Positions 1 through 10,554 of a DNA stretch of 64,000 nt are shown here, piece after piece. Each line of letters starts with the position of its first letter. Position 1 is the first letter of the stretch. This DNA is from Choristoneura fumiferana (lineage: Eukaryota > Arthropoda > Insecta > Lepidoptera > Tortricidae). A program made the position numbers and the translations under genes. The notes below the pieces were generated by a model, which was not told where the DNA came from, made no database searches, and worked only from the letters and a program-made list of their open reading frames with translations. Location of the stretch: positions 12,190,949 to 12,254,948 of the forward strand of contig NC_133500.1 of assembly GCF_025370935.1 (NCBI RefSeq), in the 5' to 3' direction.

Positions 1-595
1 GTGTCTAGTTAACCTTTAAATAGAAAAGTGTGGAAAAACGCGAATGGAACTAAAAATATTGGGAAACAAAAATTTTGGGTAGCTAATCTATACACTCTTA
101 CTACCTACCTCACTACCTCACTCTCCGGGTCGCCTAACGAAAATTTAGCTCAACACTAGTTACGGATTAACCACTAGTCTATCGGGTTGAATGAATGATT
201 TATTTATTTTGAAAAACATCACAACAATATTACAGTATTTACAAAGCCTGTCTAAGAAACAAATATATAGTGAATTTATTGTTGAGGTGATTCCAAAAAA
301 GGATTTCACTCAGCATTTGTCAATACATGAAATGCAAAGACGCTGATTTTCAGTGAATCCGTTTAGACAATCACAAGACATAAAAGGTATCGTAACGTAA
401 AGCCAAATATAATACATAATATTATAATAAAGGGTTCATCATACATTTGTTCCATGACAATAACCCTCAAGAATACAAATTCAATATTTTACACCAATTT
501 CATTTACAAATGTAATACATAATGTACCGCAGCCACAGCGCAACAATAAATTTCTCGATCACACTGCGAGTTTTGGTAACGAACCGTTATACGGT
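1..595. other. AT-rich DNA, nothing recognised
   Basis: No open frame with coding character, no repeat partner and no RNA-like fold were seen here. Probably intronic or intergenic sequence on the Shal side of the window. Confidence 0.5.
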
Positions 596-1062
596 AAGCG
601 TTTCAACGATTCGTTCCTGATTAGTCATATTCCTGATTCGACACTTTCCTAACTGATCCTATTCCTAACTCGTCATTCGAGTATTCCTGATTCGTCATAA
701 TTCTTAACTCGTCATTGTACAGTCAAATGAAATTATGAACACGTGCTTACAGTCGGTGAGGTTAAGGTTGTTTTTTTATGACCACCCAGAACCGATTTAA
801 TAAGTGCCCCGAATCGGTTCTGGGTGGTCATAAAAAAAATAACCTTAACCTAACCGACAAAGATTTTGTCGAATAAAAACTTTGATCTGTTTCTGGCACT
901 GTATTATGGTTCTTATCATTTACCACAGAGGATTTAAATATTATAATTAATTTTATGCAGGTAAATGTACATGGTATGATAAATTCAGGAATATGACCAG
1001 TTAGGAAAGTGTCGAATTAGGAATATGACCAATTAGGAACAAATTGTTTCAACCGCGCAATG
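596..1062. mobile_element. Foldback (MITE-like) element with nested hairpin
   Basis: The left part (about 600-668) and the inverted right part (about 985-1055) match over roughly 70 bases, including the shared string TTCGACACTTTCCTAACTG and short TTCCTRATTCG-like units repeated inside each arm. A second, tighter palindrome (752-858, arms of about 46 bases with a loop of about 14) sits between the arms. There is no coding capacity. This fits a non-autonomous foldback DNA element; the superfamily is unknown. Confidence 0.6.
752..858. repeat. Near-perfect inverted repeat (hairpin)
   Basis: Arms of about 46 bases run from GTCGGTGAGGTTAAGG on the left to CCTTAACCTAACCGAC on the right. The centre pairs GACCACCCAGAACCGATT with its complement. 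It lies within the larger foldback element and is much better conserved than the outer arms. Confidence 0.75.
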
Positions 1063-1311
1063 AACAGAGAAATTATAATTTGAAGCATCGTCGGTCGTGC
1101 ATAGCAGTACTGGACCATTAGATTAGTTTAATATACTTAGTGTGAATTCGCCCACGGCGGTGTTGGTTCCGGACTAAACAGGGGGCTTCGACCTAATGTC
1201 AGTACTATTATGGATAGCCTTCAAATTTGATCGTTTGTACCCTTTAGCGTTAAAAGCGGTGCCTTTTTTGAGCTGAGTCGCCTTAAAGGCCAAATACACT
1301 AAGTTCTTATT

Positions 1312-1540
1312 TTTAACCCCTGACGCAAAAAGAGGGGTGTTATAAGTTTGAACGCTATGTATGTCTGTGGCACCGTAGCTCTTAAACGGGTGGACCGATT
1401 TGAATGCGGTTTCTTTTTATTCGAAAGCAGGTTTTCTAGCAATAGTGCTTAGACATGTTTTATCTAAATAACAGCCGTTTTTGAGATAATATTTAACTTT
1501 GAAGTGACAATGTCGGGGGTTTTCCAGCTTTTTGTGGATT
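1312..1540 (+). repeat. Dispersed repeat, 'GACGCAAAAAGAGGGGTGTTATAAG' type (copy 1)
   Basis: This stretch matches, in reverse orientation, the region 33600-33835. Shared parts are AAAGAGGGGTGTTATAAGTTT-like sequence, the CCGTAGCTCTTAAACGGGTG segment and a GGGGGTTTTCCA end. Weaker copies occur near 37495-37560 and 39655-39775. It is non-coding and its class is unknown. Confidence 0.65.
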
Positions 1541-2224
1541 AGGTTATTATTTACTTGATTTTAGTTATAAAATTTATAATGAGATGCTTTATAGGAGACG
1601 ACGGCGTGCAGTCGTAAAAAAAAACATTATGGCCGATTGCCACGGGAGGACCCAGACAATGCCGACTCTCACCCGCTAAAATATAGGTACCTAATACAAG
1701 CAAAAACAAAGACAAAGATTTTCGCTGCCTGGTTGTCAAATAGAACCGACGTCCGTCGTTGGGCCCTGCATGATGCTTTGGTCAGTCTTATTTGTTGATC
1801 TCCATTGGTTCTTCCTTGACCTGTATTATCCACTACCAGTAATGAGATTGACTTGAAAAGTATGCATATTTAAGGTTCAAAAACAGTGCAAGTTCTTATG
1901 AAAAAATTGTTAAAAACACGCACCACAAATTTCATCATGGGCATATTACAAATATCCGCAAAAAGCTTATCCACAATTCAAGTACACAACAGCAGTACCA
2001 CATTGAATACAGTCTGAAACAAAACATATATGCCATCAAAAACATAACTTGTAAAAACAAGTCTCGCAACTCAGTTTCTACCGTAAAAAGTTATGAGATC
2101 CATGTACATAGGTACTCGTAATACCAATATTTATAGTACTCTTTCAAGAATGTAAATTATACCGGTAGTATTATAATTTTAGTTTTTCGTTAGACCTTTA
2201 GGGCTGTTTGACGGTTTAGGGTTA
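1541..2224. other. AT-rich DNA, nothing recognised
   Basis: Only short chance open frames are present, and no repeat partner inside the window was found. Confidence 0.4.
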
Positions 2225-2645
2225 AAAAATAGTACATTGTGTCTTAAGGGCGGTAAATCAGGAATTACGAACGAGAGTCTATTAGAAGCCCGAAGTCGAA
2301 GACTGAGGGCTTTAGTGAGTCGATGTTCGTAATTCTAGTACCGCCCGTGCGACATATAATGTTTTTCATCACATTTGTGAGTAAAATTTTATATTTCTAA
2401 AAGAAAAAATAAATGTTCCAAATAGCAGCGCGCGCAGCACCATCAGTACGGGCACTGACTCTTTTACCGACCTTGGGCTTCATGACAAGAAAATTTGTAT
2501 GCGCAATGACTCATTTACCGACCACGGGTTTCATGACAAGCACATTAAGGTCGAGGGTTTTATTTGGAGGGTTGCAATCAAGGTAGCCTTCATGTTTGAC
2601 ACTGTTTACGAGCAAGTGTGATGAAAAACACTTTAAACCTGGGTT
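2225..2645 (-). repeat. Interspersed repeat, copy 1 of an inverted pair
   Basis: This region matches 9960-10430 in inverse orientation. Shared are an inner imperfect palindrome bounded by ATTACGAAC and GTTCGTAAT, two GGTCGGTAAATGAGTCA-like blocks and TGATGAAAAACA ends. The second copy has an extra insert near 10140-10250. Probably a non-autonomous transposon of unknown class. Confidence 0.65.
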
Positions 2646-3449
2646 ACTTTTCACAGTTCCGTACATTTTGACACTACTTTACCTTGAATTAGCACTTTAC
2701 TCAGGTTTATCTAGTTAAATTCGAGCAAATCCATCTTAATTGACTAGTTGGCTTTTGCCCTATCCTATGCCGTACTACACGGCGCCAACAGCTAGCAATC
2801 TCCATTCATTAGTCCCTAATCGAATCTGAGTCGCCCCGAAGCTAGTTTAGGACTAAACTGGGGACCTCGGTGCCTTCGGCTGTTTATAGATGGCCTTCAA
2901 GCTTGATCAGATTTTAATTACGGTTTAGTTAGACATATTTGATACGAGACGCAACCTAAGAGAGTCAAGATTGTTATGTGTTGCCAGGTACGGTGGTGCG
3001 CAGTGTGCCGCGGCTTCTGCATGGGTTCGTAAAACGTGAACCTATATGGTAATGAAATATAACCTTTTGGACGCTTACTTATTTGAATAATCTGATCAGT
3101 CACACGCCGTAGGTATGGAGGTATGAACTGGCTGACAAAAGTGGTTAAGCACTTGGTAGATTATACCATATTATATTGACATATTTTGTCCTGGTTTTGT
3201 GGACAATTTTTTTTTTAATTTTATCGTCTTGACATTGTACTTAATTTTAACTTTTTGTCCATGTTTTACCCTTGATTATTATTATTATTTTTAAATTTAA
3301 TTCTAATTTTATTTTGGCTGACAATGTATTGTAATTTACCACTATCATACTTACCTATTATTATTATTATTATTTTGTATACAATTTGACGATCCTTTTG
3401 TGAATTTCTTATAATTACATGACATGTGTTTTAAATGTATATTTTCATT
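2646..3449. other. AT-rich DNA with short ATT microsatellites
   Basis: It holds ATT-rich simple repeats near 3279-3292 and 3358-3376 and no credible gene. Confidence 0.4.
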
Positions 3450-3485
3450 AGGTAATAAATAAATCTAATCTAATCTAATCTACCT
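3450..3485 (+). repeat. LINE-like 3' tail, (AATCT)n
   Basis: AATAAATAAATCTAATCTAA followed by further AATCT units resembles the short tandem tails left by lepidopteran LINEs. The preceding 300 bases are AT-rich and have no readable reverse transcriptase, so only the tail is called. Confidence 0.4.
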
Positions 3486-4159
3486 AAAAATCTATATATT
3501 TTTTATATGGCTCGGTCCGTTGGAGGACAATTTTGCCAGTGTCTATGTAGTAGGTTTTTCCGTTGTCCATACGGTAAAAAAATTATAGAAAACGAAATAT
3601 GAGAGGTCATGGTGGATGAACGATGACAGCGACTAAAAATTATTTGTGTTGGCTCTTTGTTTCGGAGCCCTCGGTGTGTCAACTGACACTTGCATGTTTC
3701 TTCTTTATCGTTAGTTTCTTGCTCTTACGTATTTCTATAGAAAAGGAAGACAGTCATTTTGACTTTCGACTGAAATTGACGTCTAGAAACATAGTAAAAT
3801 ATGCTGAGTGGGGGCATTGGTTACTGTTTTCGGTATACTGTTCGATGTACTTTCAAAATGTTTTCCTTCTCAGTGTTCTTTATCTTGTATATCCAAAATG
3901 TTTTAGTGAAATCTTTCTCTCTCAAAAAGATTCAAACAAAAAAAACGACCTATTTAGGCGTTAATTTGCGTTTTTTTTTTTACTTTTGTTTGTTAATTCT
4001 GACCTATGGCATTGGGAAGTATGTAGGCTGGGATGATGTCAAAGTCAAAGTCAAAATATCTTTATTCTTCCCAACCTCTGTTGAGAAGCATCCGGCAAGA
4101 AACTCAATGACGATGTAGGCGACGGATAGTGATGTTTAGTTCTACAATATGGATCTCCG

Positions 4160-5050
4160 CAAAATAACGCTTCAGTAAAGAGGGTTTCGTGCTTTGTTGA
4201 CAGACGCAATATCGCTAGATGGCGTTAATATCGAGAGGTCCACTTGACGTTACGGCCTTGCTTGTGATTGGCTCATTCACTTAACCAATCAAATAAAAAC
4301 CGGCCAAGAGCGTGTCGGACACGCCCAAGAGAGGGTTCCATAGCCATTTCAAAAAAAAAAACAAGTATTATTATGACTGTGCGTTATAACACAATTAAAA
4401 CGCTTACTACAGTCTTAAAATCTATTACCAGAGAAAGAGCGTATCTTCACGGCACTTACGTCCTTTTGTTGAGAAGCGCAGTTTTCGGCAATAACTCAAA
4501 AACGGTATATCCGATCATGTTGAAACCAATTTTCGTTGAAAGTATTTATTGAGCGTTACCTTTCCATATTTTTTGCATATTTTTTTGGACATATTGTTTC
4601 CAAGATAGAGGAGGCGGGACACAATTTTTGCTACTTTGAGAGCGATTATTTCCGGAAATCACTTAATAAAAAAAGTTTTTGAGAAATCTTACTATCTTTT
4701 CAAAAGAGCTGTCGAACTATGTGCCACATGTTGATGCGAGTTAAAAAAAAAAACAATTTCTGTTACGTGTATGGAGTGCCCCCCCTATAAATATTTATTT
4801 TTGTAATTTAACTACAAAACTAAATAGCGGCTTTGACAAGACATCTGTACTCCAAATTTCATTGATATACATCTTGTAGTTTTCGAGGAAAATGCCTGCG
4901 ACAGACGGACTTGACGAAACTATAAGGGTTCCGTTTTTGCCATTTTGGCTCCGGAACCCTAAAAAGAGGCGTAAATGTCACAACTGACAAACGGTCACGA
5001 TACAAGCGCCATCTAACCTGTCAAAGAAACCCTCATTTCATCACTAACAG
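4160..5050. mobile_element. Composite repeat with terminal similarity and an internal lepidopteran repeat (copy 1)
   Basis: The ends resemble each other in inverse orientation: GAGGGTTTC plus TAGATGGCG-like blocks near 4180-4225 and 4990-5035. Inside, 4296-4965 starts with an AAAACCGGCCAAGAGCGTG-type block and ends with GGGTTCCGTTTTTGCCATTT and CCGGAACCCTAAAAA. This is the same arrangement as the shorter copy at 59576-59882. No coding potential. Partial copies occur in many other places in this window. Confidence 0.55.
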
Positions 5051-5084
5051 ATTCAGACAATAACTATAATTTCGTACAACACCT

Positions 5085-5219
5085 GCAAGGCTACTAGGTA
5101 CGAAACTCGAAACTCGAAGTTCGTGTCGTGCGGTCCCTCTGACACTTATACATTTAATACAAGAGCGAGAGGAACGGTACGATACGAACTTCGAGTTTCG
5201 AGTTTCGTAGTAGCCCTGC
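5085..5219. mobile_element. Palindromic MITE, family A copy 1
   Basis: About 135 bases with long terminal inverted repeats (CTACTAGGTACGAAACTCG on the left, CGAGTTTCGTAGTAGCCCTG on the right) around a CGGTCCCTCTGACACTTATA core. Two relatives occur at 21697-21830 and 42681-42818. Confidence 0.75.
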
Positions 5220-5800
5220 TGCCTTTTACCTTTTTATTAAATCACAGCTCCGTAGCGCCCATGAGGACACGAGCCCTAACAGCCCCTAATTCTCTATGTC
5301 CATTAAAATTCCCGTCCAAAACACCGCCATATGTTCCGGAGGCTTTACGACCTTCATACACGTTGCACAAACGAGAACGGAATTAAAAGCGTGTACCAAC
5401 ATCAATAATTCAACGCTTTAAACCTTTTAATGGAGCAAAATCTGCGCCGCCATGACTGTTACTTCCCGCGTAAATTTTTAATGGTTGCGACAGGTGTCCG
5501 CTCTGAACGTGAAACTTTAACACTGATTAATCATTCTATAAGAACGAACTCGAGGTGCTCGGAGTTATCCTGTTAAGCCCAAGAGCTGTGGCTACCTTTT
5601 GGATCCGTCTGGGAGGAAGCACAATGCTTGCACAGCAATAAAGGCATCGATCAATAATTTTGTGATAAATTATGGAATATTCATTGACTGATGGCTAATT
5701 CCGACACGTTATAATTCTTTTTCCGAACGCTGACCGACATGTTTTCAAATCTGTCCATGGACATTTGTTTTTAAACTTACTTATTAAGAATAGTACTCAC
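5220..5800 (-). other. Start of the Shal intron, no gene seen
   Basis: On the minus strand this follows the donor site of the Shal exon. No further channel exon encoding the rest of the pore and S6 is visible, so that exon lies to the left of the window or within the AT-rich DNA further left. Confidence 0.5.
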
Positions 5801-5801
5801 C
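5795..5801 (-). other. 5' splice donor of Shal first coding exon
   Basis: The minus strand reads CTCGG then GTGAGTAC. Splitting after the second G leaves a phase-2 Gly codon and removes an in-frame TGA that follows directly. Family knowledge requires Tyr-Gly-Asp to follow, so the exon must be spliced here. Confidence 0.9.
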
Positions 5802-6915
5802 CGAGGGTCGTCATGGTGACAATGGTGTACCAGAAGGCGGCAGGAATGGATGTGAAATTGGTGTCCTGTTCATTCTTCTCCGCGTAGAACATGACCGTAG
5901 CGAAGATGATGATGGCCATGGCCAGCGAGAAGACCAGGAAACCCAACTCGCTGGCGCAAGACTTGAGCGTGTAGCCCAAGATCCGGAGACCTTGGGAGTG
6001 CCGCGAGAATTTGAAGATACGGAACACTCGGAACACCCTGAGAGTTACGAACGCGCCTGACACATCGTCGTTATCCGTGATACCCAGACCGATGTAGTAC
6101 GGCAGGATAGCCACGACATCGATGATGGACATGACGGAACGCACGAATTTACAGCGGTCCGGCGCCGCGAACAGCCGGAGCAGATATTCTGCGGTGAATA
6201 TCATCACACAAGCCGTGTCCAGGCAGAAGAACACTATCTTATATCGCTCGCCGCACGGCAGGGTACCCGCCCGACCAGGCCGGTGCCCACACGGCACCGT
6301 TTCCACCACGTTAGCCATCACGGAGACGGCAATGAAAAATCCAGTCACATAATAAAATACTAAAGCGGCCGTCGACGTGTGAGGGTTCTCGAAAGCCCTC
6401 CACATCTTCTGCCTCAAATCTGTAAGCTGCGGCAGGCTCTGATCGCCCGCCTCACTGAGTTTATCGTCCATAAGTCTCTCCGCATTTTCACGTTTCCTAT
6501 CCCTATAGTCCTCATAGCAACAATCGCCTATAACATCGGGTAGGATACCGAAGAACGCTAGCTCCTCATCGTACCCAGTTAAACACTCGTGTTTCGGGTA
6601 ATGTAGTTTGCCTGTTCTGTAATAATTGAGTATGTGTCTGAATATGTCTGGGTCTCTGTCAAAGAAGTATTCCCGGCTGTCCTCATCGTAGAAGAATTCT
6701 CTTTCTGTAGAGCCGAGGAGGGAGTCTGGGTATTTTTCGAGGGTGTTCCTCCAGGTTTCAAAGCGTCTGCCGGAGACATTGATGAGGAGTTTTTCGTCTT
6801 CTGCCCGGCGGCGGTCTTTGGGGACGGGCGGTGGCGGAAGGGGGTGTGTGGCGATGGGGACCCAGCCGATCGCGGCGGCGCGGGCGAACGGCAGCCAGGC
6901 GGCGACGGACGCCAT
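5801..6915 (-). CDS. Shal: Shal (Kv4) voltage-gated potassium channel, first coding exon (partial)
   Basis: This encodes residues 1-371 and two bases of codon 372 of a Kv4 A-type potassium channel alpha subunit, which carries fast-inactivating currents at low voltage in neuronal somata and dendrites. The start at 6915 gives the conserved Kv4 N-terminus MASVAAWLPFARAAAIGW, the segment that binds KChIP-type partners and drives inactivation in the family. The T1 domain spans about 41-145 with the zinc motif H105, C111, C132, C133 (HX5CX20CC). S1 is about 183-205, S2 225-249, S3 256-278, S4 289-310 with R293, R296, R299, K302 and R305, and S5 323-345. The pore helix runs to TMTTLG, where the exon ends inside the selectivity filter. 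No frameshift or missing key residue was seen. S6 and the C-terminus lie outside the window. A longer in-frame start exists at 7044, but its 43 extra residues do not resemble the family. Confidence 0.97.
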
Positions 6916-7044
6916 GGCAAGTGCTCGGGGCCGCGACGCCGTCGCTACTGCCCCCCGCGCGGGGCTATTTCGAGCAGCCCGCCCAGATGGGCTCGGTGTT
7001 GCCAGTGCGGGGATTAAATTAAACGAAATTGTTTTTGATGGCAT
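6916..7044 (-). other. Likely 5' UTR of Shal, open in frame
   Basis: On the minus strand the reading frame stays open for 43 codons above the conserved start, back to an ATG at 7044. The peptide would be Ala/Pro/Arg-rich and is not known from Kv4 proteins, so I read it as untranslated leader. The GC-rich part (6916-7005) gives way abruptly to AT-rich DNA, so a 5' UTR splice acceptor may lie near 7005-7045. Confidence 0.5.
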
Positions 7045-7600
7045 TTAAAAAAATACTTATTTTATTCAAAACAGACCAGCAATTGGAATAAAATATTATA
7101 AATTTAAACCTCGTGTTATGGTAAGCATAGAGGAAGTCGGTGTAGCTTGTTGTTTCGGTAAAAACTGTCTTTCTCACCTTGTGTAGTACAAAATTAAGCT
7201 TTAATTAAATTAAATTATATACTAGTAATTTATTGAATCAGGCGTTACTTTGTGGAGGTCCATCTCAATGAACTAAAAGAATTTCTTTAATTAAAGTCAA
7301 GGGTGAGCAAATAAATTATTTTAATTCGTTTATACTTACCGAGTGTGGCCTGTAATTTAACCAAATAATTAAAACATAGATCATACTCGTCAAACTGAAC
7401 ATCAGTTCTGCGACTTTTAAAAATAATTAATTTTTAAATTTTATTACACTTTTAAGTTTATTCGAAGAAGCATAAATTGTAAAGCAAAATGCTTGATGTT
7501 TGTAGCGTGACAGGCGGCGTCAGTTGTGTTCTAGCCAGTTCTAGGATGGCGGACATTGTTAGCAGTATTTGATTTGTATTGAAAAAAAATCTATTTAAAT
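7045..7600. other. AT-rich DNA upstream of the Shal exon
   Basis: No exon or repeat was recognised. It could be a leader intron or promoter-proximal sequence of Shal. Confidence 0.4.
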
Positions 7601-7734
7601 AAATGATATTGTAACGGATAACTCACGTCACCTTCAGAAGGTGAATGCTCCTGAGAAGAAGGGCTACGAAATAGCCCGAAACATGTCGAGCTAAACTCTG
7701 TTTAAGACGTGAGTTATCCGTTACAATATCATTT
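7601..7734. mobile_element. Foldback MITE with perfect 29-base inverted ends
   Basis: The left arm 7601-7629 begins AAATGATATTGTAACGG. The right arm 7706-7734 is its exact reverse complement and ends CCGTTACAATATCATTT. The 76-base interior has no open frame. The perfect arms suggest recent insertion or gene conversion. It lies about 690 bases upstream of the Shal start codon. Confidence 0.8.
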
Positions 7735-7949
7735 AATATGAGTGAGTCTCACGGTAGTTTCATATTTAAATAAGTCGCCTTTACGCGCAACATTGCACAC
7801 GTAATTCATTAGATCCAGTTTGTGAATTCAAAATCCAATCAATTCCATCATGTTCTTTTCTTACGTAATATCAAAAACATATTATTAAAACTTACAAACT
7901 TTCGCATTTACACATTGGTAAAATAAATTCTAAAGTGTGTAAATATTCC

Positions 7950-8095
7950 TTGCGCTGGCAACTCTCTCCCGGGAGCGCTCACACGGCGCACGCGCGCTCC
8001 GCTACGTCACAACCTAATAAATTGATTTTCAGCTACCCGTCTCACTCCGCCGTCCCAGCTTCCCAACACCCTGTCCCTTTCCCACACCTCAAAGC
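7950..8095. promoter_or_regulatory. GC-rich island with CRE-like motif upstream of Shal
   Basis: A sudden GC-rich stretch in AT-rich DNA includes CGGCGCACGCGCGCTCCG and a TACGTCA half-palindrome of CREB/ATF type. It lies about 1.0-1.2 kb upstream of the coding exon. It could be a promoter or leader exon; no start site can be assigned from sequence alone. Confidence 0.3.
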
Positions 8096-8708
8096 TCTAG
8101 TGACCTTTTGTATATTTTTCACTGCTTTTAAAGTCTGAAAGGCTTTTGTTTTGGCTGAAAAGCCTGAATATAGCCTGAGGCCGCACTGATTTAAAAAAAA
8201 ACTATTGTTCTAATTTTTTTTAATTTAAATTTTAAATGGTTTGGAACAATAGTGCTGTAATTTTTTTTATTGTTTGTTTCTTTCGCTTGGCTCGAAGGTC
8301 GCAGGTTCGTGTCCCGAAAGTTTTTCAACTTTTACGTGGTCAAATTTCCTTTGGGATGTCCTATTTCTATTGACACAGGGAATTTTGAGTAATTTGAAAA
8401 GTTTATCAATGTTTTCAAGTCATTTGCGTGTTTAAGGTTTTTGTTGATTAGGTATATATTTTTTAACTGGTGTAAGGGTCAATATCCGCTGTAGTATGGT
8501 GAAAAACAATACGGTTACATTTCGACTATATACTAACTAGCTTTTTCCCGCAACTTCGTCTGAAAATTTCTAATATTCTATTATTTATTCAGATACTAAA
8601 TTACCTTGGACGCTAAGGTGGACGCAGACAAAGTAAAAGAGTAGAAAGTTGTTGAACTTTTTTTTAAACTAAAGTCACTGACATAACTGTAAAAATATGT
8701 GCAAATAT

Positions 8709-8975
8709 TTTGCAGGTGGTAGGACCTTGTGCAAGGTCCGCCCGGATTGCTACCACCATCTTGCTCGCTTATCCTGCCGTGAAACAGCAGTGCTTGCACT
8801 GTTGTGTTTCGGCGTGGAGAGTAAGACAGCCGGTGAAATTACTGGCACTTGAGGTATCCCATCTTAGGCCTCTAGGTTGGCAACGCATCTGCAATCCCCC
8901 TGGTGTTGCAGGTGTCTATGAGCGGTGGTGATCTCTTATCATCAGGAGACCCACTTGCTTTTTTGCCGGATGGCA
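8709..8975 (+). repeat. Lepidopteran LINE-type 3' repeat (copy 1)
   Basis: This matches 25312-25545 in reverse and shares about 110 bases with 20888-21010. Shared landmarks are CTTGTGCAAGGTCCGCCCGG, GTGAAATTACTGGCACTTGA and CATCAGGAGACCCACTTGC. From memory, this block is very common in lepidopteran genomes as LINE 3' sequence. It is non-coding here. Confidence 0.65.
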
Positions 8976-9032
8976 AACAAAACAACAAAATGCATGGCAT
9001 GAATGGAATGAAAAAAAAAAATGTAAAATGAA

Positions 9033-9245
9033 GTGGCAACGGGCGGGCCACATCGCTCGATGAACAGATAACTGTTGTTGGAGGAGAAAATTCCTTAAGT
9101 GGTGACCATGAACCGGAAGACGAAGTTTTGGCAGGCCTCCCACTAGGTGGACTGATGACATCACGATGCGGGCAACTGGTGAATGCAAGTGGCGAGTTGT
9201 GAAGGCCTTTGTTCAGCAGTGGACGTCTTCCTGCTGATGATTGAC
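9033..9245 (+). pseudogene. RTE-type reverse transcriptase C-terminal remnant
   Basis: The plus-strand frame reads KWQRAGHIAR, then TDN, later GRRSFGRPPTRWTDD and VQQWTS, interrupted by stops. This pattern (GHIARRTDN, LEWRPR, GRPPTRWTDD, QQWTS) is the C-terminal tail of RTE-clade LINE proteins. Similar remnants are at 15680-16090, 30725-30900, 42215-42400 and 50805-50880. Inactive. Confidence 0.75.
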
Positions 9246-9289
9246 TTAAAATATGTCATGACCATGTAAATCCAGCGACAATACATTAA

Positions 9290-9450
9290 TCTGGTGGTGA
9301 AATTCTGGTGTTCCGGCCAGGATCGTCTCCGCAGGACGGAACTCTTCAATGATTAATGGCATCGACTTGAAATTTGGTACACAAATGTAGTTTGGATGAC
9401 AATGCAAGTACACTCAACAAAAATTACAGTCAGCAAAAAAGCTTGTATTC
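9290..9450 (-). repeat. Dispersed repeat, family H (copy 1)
   Basis: On the minus strand this carries the family string TACTTGCATTGTCATCCAAA followed by a CCATTAATCATTGAAGAGTT-like block. Relatives are at 26875-27065, 29430-29690, 39838-40370 and 54903-55055. Non-coding. Confidence 0.55.
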
Positions 9451-9486
9451 AAAATTAAATCTTTAACAAAAACTTATATTTACAAT

Positions 9487-9690
9487 ATTATATATAGAGC
9501 CTGGGCGACCGAGTTTTGCTCGGACTAAAACTCGATAATAAGCGTTTTCCCAGCGATAAGACCAAGCTAGATCGATTTGTCATCCCCGAAAACCCCTACA
9601 TACATACCACATTTCATCGAAATCGTTGAAGCCGTTTCAGAGATTCTGATACTCAAAGATAGATAGATATTATATAATATACGGTCTCTA
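9487..9690. repeat. Lepidopteran interspersed repeat fragment
   Basis: It contains GGGCGACCGAGTTTTGCTCG and TTTCATCGAAATCGTTGAAG-type blocks remembered from many lepidopteran non-coding repeats. No second full copy was found in the window. Confidence 0.4.
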
Positions 9691-9959
9691 TCCTCTGGAC
9701 AAAGACAAATAGAACGTGCCGATAAGGGTATTTTAACCTATTTATGTACAAATAAAGTCAAGTTCAAAGTTTCAAAAATAAGTATCACAAATTCTTATTC
9801 CGTTGCAATAAGGCCGTAGTAACATATTTTTGGGTGGCTCGAATAGATACTTATTTTTACACTCGACTGTACACAGCCTCATACTAAATGCAACCGTAAC
9901 TTAGAAATGGCTGCTTTACAATTAAATAGTTGGGAACAATGCGTTAATTATTTAGATAT

Positions 9960-10430
9960 TTTTCATCACACTTGCTCGTAAACAGTGTCGTAACATGCAG
10001 GCTACCTTGGTTGCAACCCCCCAAATAAAACCCTCGACCTTTATGTGCTTCTCATGAAACCCGTGGTCGGTAAATGAGTCATTTCCCGCACTAATTTTGT
10101 TGTCATGAAGCCCAAGGTCGGTAAATGAGTGTGATACTGCATGGTGTGCTGCAGCGCCATGCGCGCATGGTCAGGCTGGGGTAGGGCGGCGCGGAGGCTG
10201 GCGCTGCCAAGAGCGTAGTCAGCGGTATCGGCAATTTTTGAAAAAAATATTAGTTTTCTTTTACAAATATACAATTTTACTCGCAAATGTGATGAAAAAC
10301 ATTGTATGTCGCACGGGCGGTACTAGAATTACGAACATCGACTCATTAAAGCCCTCAGTCTTCGACTTCGGGCTTCTAATAGACTCTCGTTCGTAATTCC
10401 TTGTTTACCGCCCTTAAGACACAATGTACT
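9960..10430 (+). repeat. Interspersed repeat, copy 2 of an inverted pair
   Basis: Inverse relative of 2225-2645, with the same GGTCGGTAAATGAGTCA blocks and the same inner palindrome. A GC-rich insert near 10140-10250 is absent from the first copy. Confidence 0.65.
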
Positions 10431-10554
10431 ATTTCTGTTCATTAGAACATTCTAATATTGTACATTATTTGATTACTTACATGGACAGTAAAAATCTAAA
10501 TGAAATTGAGGAATGTTACCAAGACGAAACTGTAGGTATTAAGATTTCGGCTAT

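Noticed and set aside
3623..3964. 113-codon open frame on the plus strand
   Set aside because: AT-rich, Phe/Leu/Ser-heavy composition with no motif, no homologous family in memory and an overlapping second frame. Typical chance frame in AT-rich DNA.
6122..7048. Plus-strand frames overlapping the Shal exon
   Set aside because: Shadows of the GC-rich minus-strand coding exon.
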